A DNA stretch of 64,000 nucleotides, taken from NCBI GenBank assembly GCA_900074885.1, contig FJUW01000007.1, forward strand, positions 796,704 to 860,703. Direction: 5' to 3'. A program made the position numbers and the translations under genes. This DNA comes from Rhynchosporium graminicola (lineage: Eukaryota; Ascomycota; Leotiomycetes; Helotiales; Ploettnerulaceae). Shown here piece by piece: positions 1 to 10,200 of this stretch; position 1 is the stretch's first letter; every line of letters begins with the position of its first letter. The notes under the pieces are model-generated. The model did no database searches and was not told the DNA's origin. It was given only the letters and a program-made list of their open reading frames with translations.

Positions 1-1
1 C

Positions 2-163
2 TTGGAATTGCTTCAGATCATAGGATTTAAAGCAGCTTTGCCTCTTATTCCTGTGACTATAGGTGGCCTCGTCACCAAAGCCCCAGGACACGTTCTTGTA
101 AAACGAAAAGTCCCAATTGCAAAGTACAAGAGAGAGATCAGCGGAAAGAAGAACAGGCTGTAG
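2..163 (+). CDS. possible 3' end of a protein-coding gene cut by the left edge
   Basis: The frame starting at base 2 is open for 53 codons from the window edge to a TAG at 161-163. The encoded tail is basic and ends in SGKKNRL, with a hydrophobic stretch (AALPLIPVTIGGLV) before it. I do not recognise a family. A 53-codon open frame can arise by chance, so this is offered only as a possible C-terminal exon. If real, the gene would run in the same direction as the thymidylate synthase gene that follows. Confidence 0.3.
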   Translation: MELLQIIGFKAALPLIPVTIGGLVTKAPGHVLVKRKVPIAKYKREISGKKNRL

Positions 164-462
164 GGCAGTATACAAAAAGTCCGAAAGATTCAACTTACGT
201 GCGTTGTGCTGACCAACAAATCCATTATAGCTAGTTAAAACCAGATGCTTTGTTGGCTCACTTCTCAAGATAGACCCATAGAATTCTCTTGTCTAATAGT
301 GATCAGTAGGGGGCCTGAACAAATGCAAAAATAAGGAAGTAGTGTGCTTAGGTAAGGTGAAGACGAAAGCTAGTCAGCTTGGCAGTCGCGTCCAGAAACA
401 CTTTACGCGTCGGCTGATTGTATTACCCCTCCACTTTGAAGTCTCTCGCCCAAGAAAGTAAT
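164..462. other. intergenic: upstream region of thymidylate synthase
   Basis: No gene is seen here. The stretch holds the promoter and 5' leader of the thymidylate synthase gene, including the ACGCGT box listed separately. Confidence 0.6.
405..410. promoter_or_regulatory. MCB-like box ACGCGT upstream of thymidylate synthase
   Basis: A perfect palindromic ACGCGT lies 52 bp before the chosen ATG at 463. A related GTCGCGT lies about 20 bp further upstream. In budding and fission yeast ACGCGT (MluI cell-cycle box) is bound by MBF and drives G1/S transcription of DNA-synthesis genes, including the yeast thymidylate synthase gene CDC21/TMP1. Function here is inferred from motif and gene identity. 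A single 6-mer can occur by chance. Confidence 0.45.
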
Positions 463-1516
463 ATGGCACCCTCAACCACAGAAGCTGAATTAATTTCGCA
501 AACCTCCAAAATGACAGCAGAGCCCATAAATACTGCAAACAACGTCCCAAAGCATGAAGAGTACCAGTACCTGAACCTCGTCCGGGAATGTCTTGAGAAA
601 GGGGAACATCGTCCAGATAGGTAGAAGTCAACGTAAAGCCACTTGAAAGCAGTGTTCTGATCAAGCTTCCAGAACTGGAACAGGCACATATTCCCTCTTC
701 GCGCCTCGCCCCATCAAATTCTCCCTCGTATCCCCAGAAGGAAACCCGATTCTCCCCCTCCTCACAACGAAACGCGTCTTCCTCCGCGCCGTTATCGGTG
801 AGCTCCTCTGGTTCATATCTGGCTCGACCTCCTCTCTTCCACTTCAAGCAGCGGGAATCAAGATCTGGGATGGCAACGGATCGCGCGAATATCTCGATTC
901 GGTCGGGTTGTCGCACCGCGCAGTCGGTGATCTTGGACCTGTATACGGTTTTCAGTGGAGGCATTTTGGTGCAGAATACGTCGATGCCGAGACGGATTAT
1001 ACAGGACAAGGTGTTGACCAGCTTGCGGAGGTGATCCATAAACTGAAAAACAATCCTTATGACCGAAGGATAATTTTTTCTGCCTGGAATCCTAAGGATA
1101 TGAAACTCATGGCCCTACCTCCCTGCCACATGTTCGCACAGTTTTACGTCTCATATGCGAAAGACACGAACAGCGAGAAAGGAAAGGGGAAACTAGATTG
1201 CCAAGTTTACCAGAGGAGTTCTGATCTCGGACTTGGAGAGCCGTTTAATATTGCCAGCTATGCGCTATTGACACATATGCTTGCTCATGTTTGTGATCTG
1301 ACGCCGGGGACATTCACGCATGTTCTGGGAGATGCTCATGTTTATGCTGATCATGTTGATGCGCTGAGGACGCAATTGGAGAGAGAGCCGAGGGCGTTTC
1401 CGGAGCTGGAGATCACAAGGGAAAGGGGTGGAAGTATTGATGGGTGGAAGCTGGAAGACTTTATTGTAAAGGGATATGAGCCACATAAGGCCATTGCGAT
1501 GAAGATGTCTGTATAA
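463..1516 (+). CDS. TMP1: thymidylate synthase
   Basis: Two exons, 463-620 and 673-1516, with a 52 bp GT..AG intron, give 333 residues. The enzyme methylates dUMP to dTMP using methylene-tetrahydrofolate and supplies thymidylate for DNA replication. The intron falls in the Arg codon of the folate/phosphate-binding RTGT motif (residues about 53-56). Other family blocks are [28 protein letters not shown] and [19 protein letters not shown]. The catalytic cysteine is in LPPCHMF, followed by [23 protein letters not shown] and a C-terminal [10 protein letters not shown]. The N-terminal extension of about 50 residues is low in complexity and fungal-like. The start is the first ATG giving an uninterrupted spliced frame. 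The family assignment is secure. Confidence 0.95.
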
Positions 1517-2247
1517 AAAGGAATGTGATGGTGTGCATGCTTTGGATGTGGGATGAATCACGGATGGCGTTTTGGATTTTGGGTGTATTCAATACACCAA
1601 TGGATCGATAGTTCCATTTGTAGTAATAAGTAAACGTTTTAGTATCGCTTCAATCAGCGCAGAAGGTGCAAGACTATGAGATTGAAACGTCATTCCTTTG
1701 TCGAAGTTATGTTTTCCGTAAGCTTCAGGCCTTCTGACCAAATGTCCCCAAAATCAAAGGCTCACCGGACCGGGTAGGTGAATCCGTCAGCCTCAAGTTG
1801 CATCTGCACAAAATATGCACAAGTCTAAAAACTCAGTCCTTCTGGGCTCTCAACGGAATCACACCAACATCCTCTTCCGGAATCTTGTCACACTCAAGGC
1901 ATCGATTTGTAATGTATGACAGAACTCTCCTTCATCGAACTTTGAGCTTTGTCAGTATCAGCCACTAAGTACTTGAGCTTCGTCCGAAACTTCGTCCGAG
2001 CAGGGGCCATGAGGGCTTGATAGCGAATCGTGTTTGAGATTTTCTCAGGCCAATGAAGTGACTCAAGGAGAAATCGCGAACCTCTCGGTCATATTCCAAC
2101 AGTTCTTTTAATTCATACAAATCTTGGGCTGAGCATGTATATAAAGCAGGCATCTCCTTGCTTTTGTTCTCCTCTATCACTCAAACCCAAACATTTATTC
2201 TTACTTCAGTATCCGTAACCCAAGAAGAACTCTCAGCTAGAGCGGGA
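1517..2247. other. intergenic between thymidylate synthase and GST
   Basis: No gene is supported. It should contain the 3' UTR of the thymidylate synthase gene and the promoter of the following glutathione S-transferase gene, with a TATA box near its right end. Confidence 0.5.
2138..2145 (+). promoter_or_regulatory. TATA box of the GST gene
   Basis: TATATAAA lies 102 bp before the ATG at 2248, a normal distance for a fungal TATA promoter with a short leader. A TATA element suits a stress-inducible gene such as a glutathione S-transferase. The link is inferred from position. Confidence 0.45.
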
Positions 2248-3077
2248 ATGGCATCTCAAATGAAACCTTTGAGGCTTTATGGTGGTATTTTGGGCCCCAA
2301 TCCCGGCAAGGTCGCCGTCCTTCTGACTGAGCTGAGAGTCCCTTTTGAGACTGTGACTATTCCGATATCCGATGTTAAGAACCCAGAGTACACTGCAGTA
2401 AATCCTAATGGTCGCCTGCCTACTCTTATTGATCCGAACAATGGCAGAATCAAGATCTGGGAATCAGGTGCCATCATCGAGTCAGTAGAATTCTGCAACT
2501 CTAACACCATGAGGGCTCGTCATGAAACCGTACATGGTCATTTTCACTGATGAGCTTTTAGATACATCATCGAGAAATACGATATGGATCATGAACTCAG
2601 CTACCCCCAAGGTACCGAGAAATACTACCACTGCAAGCAATTCCTTCATTATCAGATGTCAGGACAAGGACCATACTTTGGTCAAGCATGGTACGGGAAA
2701 TATTCCACTGCCTAATCTCTTGACACATCTCATACATATTCAGGGTTTTCACACACTACTGGCCAGAAAAGCTTCCAGCAGTGATCGGGCGCTATATGAA
2801 AGAGATCAAGCGCGTCCATGGAGTTCTCGAAGGTATCTTGGCAGGGCGAGATTGGCTCGTCGGCGACAAGTGCACCTATGCGGATCTGGCGTTCATGACT
2901 TGGGAAGAGATCGCTATGACACTTGCGGAGCAGAACCCTGGCTTCTATGACATTGAAAAGGATTTCCCGAATGTGCATGCGTGGCAGAAGAGAATCACTG
3001 AGAAGCCTTTGTTGAAGCAGCTGTCGCAGGAGAGAATCGTTTTGATGGACAAAGTCATGGCTGCTGGGAGAGAGTAG
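2248..3077 (+). CDS. Ure2-like glutathione S-transferase
   Basis: Three exons (2248-2480, 2562-2690, 2744-3077) separated by introns of 81 and 53 bp give 231 residues. The N-terminal half is a thioredoxin-fold GST domain: LYGGILGPNPGKVAVLLTEL, then NPNGRLPTLIDP and the glutathione-contacting ESGAIIEYIIEKYD. The first intron falls inside the ESGAIIE block. The C-terminal helical domain (about residues 90-220) contains the conserved DWLVGDKCTYADLAF segment, matching the N-capping box region of GSTs. The GPNPxKV start and overall length fit the fungal Ure2p-like/GstA class that conjugates glutathione to electrophiles in the cytosol. There is no N-terminal prion-like extension as in yeast Ure2p, so a nitrogen-regulatory role is not implied. 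Confidence 0.9.
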
Positions 3078-5154
3078 CTGGTTCGGAGATGCACCACAAG
3101 CAGCTGTTGATCGGCTTGGATGTTTAGTAGTGTTTAGTGGGGCAGGTTGAACGATATTTGAAGCTTCCAGGTGTTAAAAAATTGGAGTACCGGATGTGTC
3201 CTGGCGCAAATTATACTCGTCCAAACCCATAACTTTATGAGCACAAAGTTTCCACTTCCACGAAAATAAATTTAGTAAGTGATACAAATATGAGTTGAGT
3301 AGACCTATAATGATCAGTTTGAAGGCACATAACTCACTCTTTGATACAAAGTTGTTTCTAGTGAAGGAATGTAGGGAGAGCTTGTCTTAGGAACGCACAT
3401 AACACCCGTAACTTTATGCAAAGTCATGAAAACACCACAGAACATCGATATCAAAGCTTAGGAATGCCCTACGTGGCTTTGATTATCACTCTATCATTAT
3501 CATGAAATATCTCCATAACTTTAGTTTCTGTTTCAAAGATATTCCGCAAAGTAAAGTTCTAAGTCACGTACAGCATTAAGTAGACTGTTCAGGTGAATGG
3601 ATCCTCCCTTCGCAAAAGAATAAATTACCCAGCATCGGAATATCAAGAGTCACGAAACGAAATTATAACTGAACTTGGTCATCATGCTAAGGTCATTAAA
3701 CTCCGACGAGAATTTGAAGGCACAATTTGCATTATGAAAGTACTGAGCACTTCTTGTTGATGTACTTTCAGTTTCGGCCACTCTTTTATGATCTCGATAG
3801 CATGCAGGTAGGTTAGTGTATCTCTCACAAGACACCTATTTTGAAACTCGTACCAAGCTCGTCTTCTGCGATTCTAAAACTAGTAAATTTACAAGATGGC
3901 TACATGACGCTATATACCCACCGTAATTAATACCATTCAATTTTTTGGTGACTTTGATATCCAGTTGCGACGTCACTGTACAAATGCTGCATATATCTTC
4001 CCCGAAGATGAATTTGCCCAGCCTCGGCGAGCGAGTTCTCGCTAATAATTGTGGAGCAACAATAAACACTACCCAGGCTATCGATATCAGATAATAGTGG
4101 CCGATTCAGGCGATACGTATCTTAACTCCATGAGATAGAAGGGCTGCCGATTAGATCCCGTGAAATTGAACTATGTTTCAATTAGAGTCACATAAAAAAT
4201 TTGTGATATTGTTATGATATTTCAGTGAAGTGATCGTTTTGTGGCTTCTATAGTCAAGCCCTTACAATATTTTGATAATATTACTGGGTAATTGAATGAA
4301 ATTCTGAAGCTGTTTCAAGACTTTCGTTGGCTAATCATTTCAATAAACGCTGCATAGACTAAAGTTTCATGTAATCGCAAACTCTATCCGGTGTGAACAC
4401 ATAATTGCCAGCTCTAGTCACAGGTCGACCCTGTCAGGAATTTATTTAATGCTTGGCACGCTAGATGACCCTGTCGATACAACTCTTTCTAAGCTTGCAT
4501 TCGCCAGTCGTCGACGGCACCGCATCAACACCAGAGCCGGTTGGGATAAAGTTTGTTCCGCAGTCAGCGTTTTGCGCCAGATGAACCAATTCGTCAAGAA
4601 AGAAAGAATTGGAGCAGGCAAAACAATCCTCGGCGGAGGTTGCAAGAGACTGTCAGTAGGGTACGCTACGGGTGGATGGATACTGCCACTAAATAATATG
4701 GGGAAATTCGACAAAACTCACAATGAGCAAAACCGACAAGATGAGAGCATGAGCAAACATAAAGAAATGCAACAGACACAAGAAAGGAGCGAGGAGATGA
4801 TGCTTTGACAATGGCAAGATTGTCGAAGGTCATGGTAATAAAACCAAAGATTATTGGATGGGTATATTTCTCTCTCATCACTCTACACCAAACTCCAGCC
4901 GTCAATCGAAAATGTGTAGTGAAACCAAGTATCTATCAATCCATCCATATCCACAGAAAAACAAGACTCCGTCGCCATGATGTTGTAAATGCCGCTCATT
5001 TTGTCGCTCAACGCTTGCTTGCTTGCACATTCCAGAGAAAAAAATCCGTTCACATCCATGCACATTCTTCCCTCCCCTAGACAACGGCTGCATTTCAGGC
5101 ATAGGCAGTCGTGTGTGATTAATATTCGGCGTAAGTTCATCATGGATTCCGCCC
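3078..5154. other. AT-rich intergenic region with one inverted-repeat element
   Basis: No coding gene is supported; the open frames are short and lack recognisable domains. The DNA is AT-rich and contains a decayed copy of the dispersed inverted-repeat family at about 3846-4027. Confidence 0.5.
3846..4027. repeat. decayed copy 1 of the CGAGGC/CTCCGGCGAAG inverted-repeat family
   Basis: The left end at 3847-3875 (core GCTCGTCTTCTGCG) and the right end at 4001-4027 (CCCGAAGATGAATTTG then CCTCGG) are imperfect inverted repeats of each other. The interior around 3947-3985 (GGTGACTTTG, GTTGCGAC, TGTACAAA) matches the interior of the copy at 35824-36052. Differences between copies are mostly transitions, as expected for RIP or old deamination. 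Confidence 0.5.
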
Positions 5155-7275
5155 TTATTGAACCCATCCCAGATTCTCCAAAGTCGATCTGGCATCGCCG
5201 GCGCTCATACCACTGACACCCATTGCCCTGACTAGACTTCCCTTCCTCAACCTCTGAAGTCCGAATGCAACCTTCCAGCTCTCTTCCTCGGGAACAACAA
5301 AGACATATTTCTTGCCGTCTTGATCACGGATGTTAGCCCTCAAGACGTGTAGTCTAGCGGTCTTCAGTTCTCCTGTCTGATGCCCACGATTGTCAGTTCT
5401 CGCATTATCTCTAGAAGGCGACGACGAGCCAACAGAAGACCCATAAGCTGAATCAGAAACAGACGAACGGCTGTCATATGAACTCGCGCTATAAGCAGAA
5501 GATGCAGGAGAACTCGAACGCAAACGACAATTGGTTTTGCAAAGCTGCAGCATTTCGACAAGGAGCGCGTCTTTCTCTTCGGAGCTGGCAGGTTTCTCCT
5601 TATCCAAGCCCCAGAGTCGACGAAAGGTACTTTGTTTCTGAGAAGTATTCGAAGCAGCGCGCGCGGAAGCAGAAACGCCAGCGGGATCCTGGCCGAAAGA
5701 TGGACACCATACCTCTACGAGTTTCATTGTCCACGCCTTGACATCCCACTCTCGTTGTGGAACACCACGGACATCATCATCAATGAATAAACCCTCTGTC
5801 GTGATTCTAAGGATGAGCCCATCCGTCACTGGGCCTACACCGGAAACAAGCTGTGAGGTGGGCGTTCTTAGGAAAGCGTTGTTGAATGAGTAGACCGCCT
5901 TGATGACGATCTTGTCGGGATCCTTGGTGCTATACGGACCTCGTTGTGATGGCGGAGGAGTAGTTCGAGAAGTGGAGTGCGATGCTGCATACGAAGATTC
6001 GGAATACAGAGAGGAAAGTGATTTTTTGTGCTGCATCGGCTTCTTGGGTTTATCGTAAGGTCGATAGGAAAGAGTGTCAGCTTCGGTACCTTTGAATGTT
6101 TTTGCTGTTGGGGGAGGGGGAGGTCGCTTAGGAGGTGAAGTGGGATTGGAGCGAGGCGGATCAGGAGTGATGGGTCGTCCTTGAGGCCATGGATTTGTTT
6201 TCTCTCCCACAGCGGAAAATGCGTATGTACTTCCCTTGGGCTTGCTTGGCTCATCACTAGCCTTCTTCGATTCTCGGGTTGCTCGTTCACGGGCCTCCCT
6301 TTCTCTCGCATCCTTCAGCCTCTTTTCCAGAAGCTCGAGCTCCTTCCGTTTCTTCTGCAGGATTTCTTGCTCCCGCCGCTTCTTATCATTCTCTTCGGCT
6401 TCCTCTGCCTTCTTCTTTGCCTCGTCTGCCCTCTTCTTGGCTTCGCGAGCTTCCTCGTCAGCCTTTTGTTTCGCCAGCCGAGCTTCTTCGTCTCTCTTTT
6501 TAGCCTCTCGAGCTTCTCGTTCTCGAGCTTCCTTTTCTCGTAATTCACGAAGTCTCTTCTCAAGTTCATCCTTCCTCTTCTTCTCGGCTTCCCTGGCTTT
6601 ATTCTCTTCTTGTTTCTTCTTGGTCTCCTCCCGAGCCCTCTCCCACGCACTTCTTGCGGCTCCGCTAGCTCCAGCAGATCCGTTGGTATTTGTATTAGAT
6701 CCTGCGTCTCCAGCCGCACTGGCACCATTTGTCCCCGATTCTGGTCGTTGCCATGATGATGGTTTGGGGCCTCCTGGCATGGGTCCAGCTCCAGGCATTC
6801 CACCTCCACCTGCACCCGGCATTGGTCCAGCACCTGGCATAGGCCCAGTACCAGGAGGCGGACCTGCATAGCCGTTGGAATGCGAACTCGAATGTGTATG
6901 GTGTGATCCCGAGTTCGGACTCGGTCCATTGCCGCCTCCTCCACCTGGTCCAGGACCTCCATCTGTCTGTACTCTCCCTAATGCCCAAGCTCCTACACCG
7001 ACTGCCAATATGAGCAGTATCATTCCAGCACCTCCAGCACCTTTTACGCTATGCCACCATGCTTGGACTATGGGTGCCAACGCCGAGCTTATTGCAACCA
7101 ATACGAGAGCACACGCAAATCCTGCAGCAAAGCTGTTCGTAGTTGGCTTCAGCGAAGGAAGGTATATAAATCCCCCTCCCTTAGAATGCTCTGGTATAAT
7201 GAATATATCGTAGTTACCAGGCGGTGGCATGTTCTTAGGGTTCTCCCCATGCGGTGGTGGCGGAGGAGGGTTCAT
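5155..7275 (-). CDS. membrane-anchored coiled-coil protein of unknown function
   Basis: A single exon gives 706 residues. After a proline-rich start (PPPPPPHGENP) there are two hydrophobic segments, at about residues 48-68 and 82-100, that look like transmembrane helices. Next comes a Gly/Pro-rich stretch with tandem MPGAG-type units (about 140-170) and a Ser/Asn/Ala linker. A long charged coiled coil at about 210-345 is rich in EAREAKKR-type heptads. A Pro-rich region (SPPKRPPPPP) follows, then a C-terminal part from about 440 that looks folded, with a Ser-rich insert. I do not recognise the family. A membrane tether with a long coiled coil would suit an organelle-associated scaffold, but that is inference. 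The ATG at 7275 is the first in frame. Low-complexity runs make the antisense frames open, and those are not genes. Confidence 0.8.
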   Translation of the reverse strand: MNPPPPPPHGENPKNMPPPGNYDIFIIPEHSKGGGFIYLPSLKPTTNSFAAGFACALVLVAISSALAPIVQAWWHSVKGAGGAGMILLILAVGVGAWALGRVQTDGGPGPGGGGGNGPSPNSGSHHTHSSSHSNGYAGPPPGTGPMPGAGPMPGAGGGGMPGAGPMPGGPKPSSWQRPESGTNGASAAGDAGSNTNTNGSAGASGAARSAWERAREETKKKQEENKAREAEKKRKDELEKRLRELREKEAREREAREAKKRDEEARLAKQKADEEAREAKKRADEAKKKAEEAEENDKKRREQEILQKKRKELELLEKRLKDAREREARERATRESKKASDEPSKPKGSTYAFSAVGEKTNPWPQGRPITPDPPRSNPTSPPKRPPPPPTAKTFKGTEADTLSYRPYDKPKKPMQHKKSLSSLYSESSYAASHSTSRTTPPPSQRGPYSTKDPDKIVIKAVYSFNNAFLRTPTSQLVSGVGPVTDGLILRITTEGLFIDDDVRGVPQREWDVKAWTMKLVEVWCPSFGQDPAGVSASARAASNTSQKQSTFRRLWGLDKEKPASSEEKDALLVEMLQLCKTNCRLRSSSPASSAYSASSYDSRSSVSDSAYGSSVGSSSPSRDNARTDNRGHQTGELKTARLHVLRANIRDQDGKKYVFVVPEEESWKVAFGLQRLRKGSLVRAMGVSGMSAGDARSTLENLGWVQ

Positions 7276-10200
7276 TGTTGCTGTCCTGTTCTACCAGGTT
7301 GACGATCGGTTGTGTGCAGAGCTCGAACGCCTTATTTGTACAAGAACGGCGCCAACGGCCAGTTGTCCTTTTCGAATCAATTAAGCGTCGGTAATATCTT
7401 CGAATGTCGCAGGAAGTTCATCAGTCGTAAAGAAACTGCCATGTAGAAGTTAATTGATGTGTGGCTACAAAGAGCTCAATGTCAACAGACCTTAATCGCA
7501 GCAACGCAAACAGAGCACGACGCAAAGAATTGACAGGCCAGCATGAAGATACCCGAATCCAAACTCCTCGAAGCAACAGATGATTTGTTCCTGCAATAGT
7601 CGCACAATTACCAGGGATTTTTGGCGTTGATTGTAAATTGTGTTGCGGTGGGAAGATGAGGCCGTCGTACGCCCCAATTTGTTTACGGTAGCAAGTTCAG
7701 GCGCTGAGTTCTCGAAAATTCGGTTACCCGCACGCTAATCATAGACAGCTCCTGCCCTGTCCTGCCCTGCTATCCTATTGCAGCTGCACCGCGATTATGG
7801 AAATCTTTTTTCGCACGGCCGCCAACATATGGGACGAAACACTCTTATTGGATGAGTCTCAAATATCCCGAATTAATCTTCAGCAATTCATTTGAGGCTT
7901 ATGAGCACTGATACACTTGGAACCTCGCGGGGTAGAAGGTTACATTGCAAGCACCATGCCTGGTTTTCTATTACCCCGAGGCAAGTATTCCTTTTCATCT
8001 TTCTTCCTTTCCCTCCGTTGTCCGTCGACCGTTGACCGTTTAACCCCAAAGTCAATTCTCCGTACTATAACGTAGTCCATTCGGAATCAAAACAAAGCAA
8101 AACAGAACAAAACAACGCCAAATAGCGGATTCGATTCGAGAAAGCTGTACTGCCACGTCGACCTGCTCAGACGCTCCAGTTTACCACGACTCCAGCGAAT
8201 AGCGACCAAAACCGTGTCACGGTGAGCTAGAGTTGCATCAGCGCCTGCAGTTCTTGCAGATGTGCCTTCTTGTCTCGCCATTCCCAGCTCCACCTGTCAC
8301 ACCGCGGCAAGAGACGACAAGGTTCCTATCCCAAACATTACTTTAGTCAAGGGGACGGGCCGCGAGTAGGCAGGAGAGCAGCGTTGACACTTCACGCTAT
8401 TCTGGACAATTAGTGGATAGCGGGCGCGTCGGAACTTTTGCCGTCGTTGCTAAGGCGACGACGTGACGACTTGAGGTGATTTGGCGTGGCATGACGTACT
8501 GGGCGGCACCAGATATTGGCAATTCCAGGGATTTGGGATTGGGTGGTTTGAGGATCATCATTTCGAATCCCTTTGTTTCGTTCATAGATGTCAAACAGAG
8601 AGATATATTGGCTCTACAAGACAATGCGATTTTTTGCCGGCGCGAACAGAGATTCAAGGGTACACTAACGCTTCATAGGTAGCCAACGGAACTTTCGTAC
8701 CTGCTCTTTCTCTGCTACGCTATGTTGCTTTTACCAATCATAGGAGGTTGGCTTGAGAGCCACGGAAATTAACGTCGCAATGTTTTCGAGTAGAAATCTC
8801 CAATTCTCCGGTTTATAGGTAATTTGACTCCGCAAGGGAACGAACGAGACTAGGCGTGTAGCAGCAAGCACTGTGTACTTCACACGTTTTCAGCTCTGCT
8901 GAAGGCCGAGCAGTCGAAACAAGGGAAACCTGGCGCTCTGGATCCTGTCCAAGCAACCTCGGTTTGTTTACTTTGTTATTCCACACGAAACGAGATCTTC
9001 AGCTCAGCTGGATGTGGTTTCCTCCAAACTTATGGGAAAGGCTTTGAGTGGACCATCCTCGTTGGTCGAAGTTCCATACCAGTGTTGGCTTCATTGAGAG
9101 TAAGAGACTGCCCACAAAATTACAGGCTAGGATTTTGGAGTGGATTCAGTGGAGCTTGACACTTGAAATTATAAGTTGGCAAGAATCTTAGGTGGGCACG
9201 AAGCAGTCTGAATTGGATGTCGATTATGGAAGTGTTGAGGAAATGACATGAGGCGTGGAAATCCAAGAGGTAACCGCTGGTAGAGATATACGTAATGTAG
9301 ATGAGCAAAATAATTTTTCAATTTTGTCTTGAAGGAAGGCGAGTCAAGATATATAGCTTAACAGTTTTGGCTCGAGGCTGTCCAAAATCAATTGTTGGGA
9401 AAAGATCAAGCTCCGTACCTGTGGGTTGGCAGATGGATAAATTGCTGTCGGAATATCAGTCACAGGGTTCAAAGTAGAAAGTCATATAAGGTATCCATGA
9501 CATGTACTATCAGTCGAGCATGTAACATGGAGCACTCCTGTTTCTTTCATCAGAGGGGTGTATCAAGTTTTTGGCCTGGGACGAATCTTTCTAGGCTTAC
9601 CACACTTTCGGTTCAATTAGGTTGACTTCTGATCTCTTGAAATTGGCAATCGAGACATACTTACCTGCACAACTTTAGTAAAGATATCAATATCTTTTCG
9701 ATCGTATATTGCTTCGTTCCTTCAACCCTACTGGTCCTAAAGAAATTCCAATAGTACATAGCTTAGATACAATACGACCTTTCGTATTCTTTTCTCTCGT
9801 CCTACCCACCGTGACGCTTTGCTGGGCATGAGGCGACTTGCGGAAAGTCTCACCGTCACTGCTTATCTCTACTATTCTGTCCTTCTTTGCCTTACGCAAA
9901 ACACAGCTGCCACTAGTCTCAAGGTGCAAATTCGGGCTGTGCAATCGAGAGAAATAAAACCACACCTCTTTTAAATCGAGTCTCGGCTACTGACTTGCCT
10001 AGCCGTCCAAAGATTCTGATATCTCTTCTTCTCAGGGCTCGGGCTTCCGACGAATGGAGGCTTAGGAATCTCGTTCAACACTCCATATACTGTAATATTC
10101 CTTGAAAATTTGAACATCGTACTTATAGCTACAACATGACTTACAAATCCGAATGCTATATTGCTATGGGCATCACATCCTTACGATCTAAGCTTCATCG

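Noticed and set aside
6236..6871. 211-codon plus-strand frame rich in Ser/Leu/Phe
   Set aside because: It is antisense to the coiled-coil and low-complexity part of the minus-strand gene; its composition is just the reverse complement of Glu/Lys/Arg/Ala codons.
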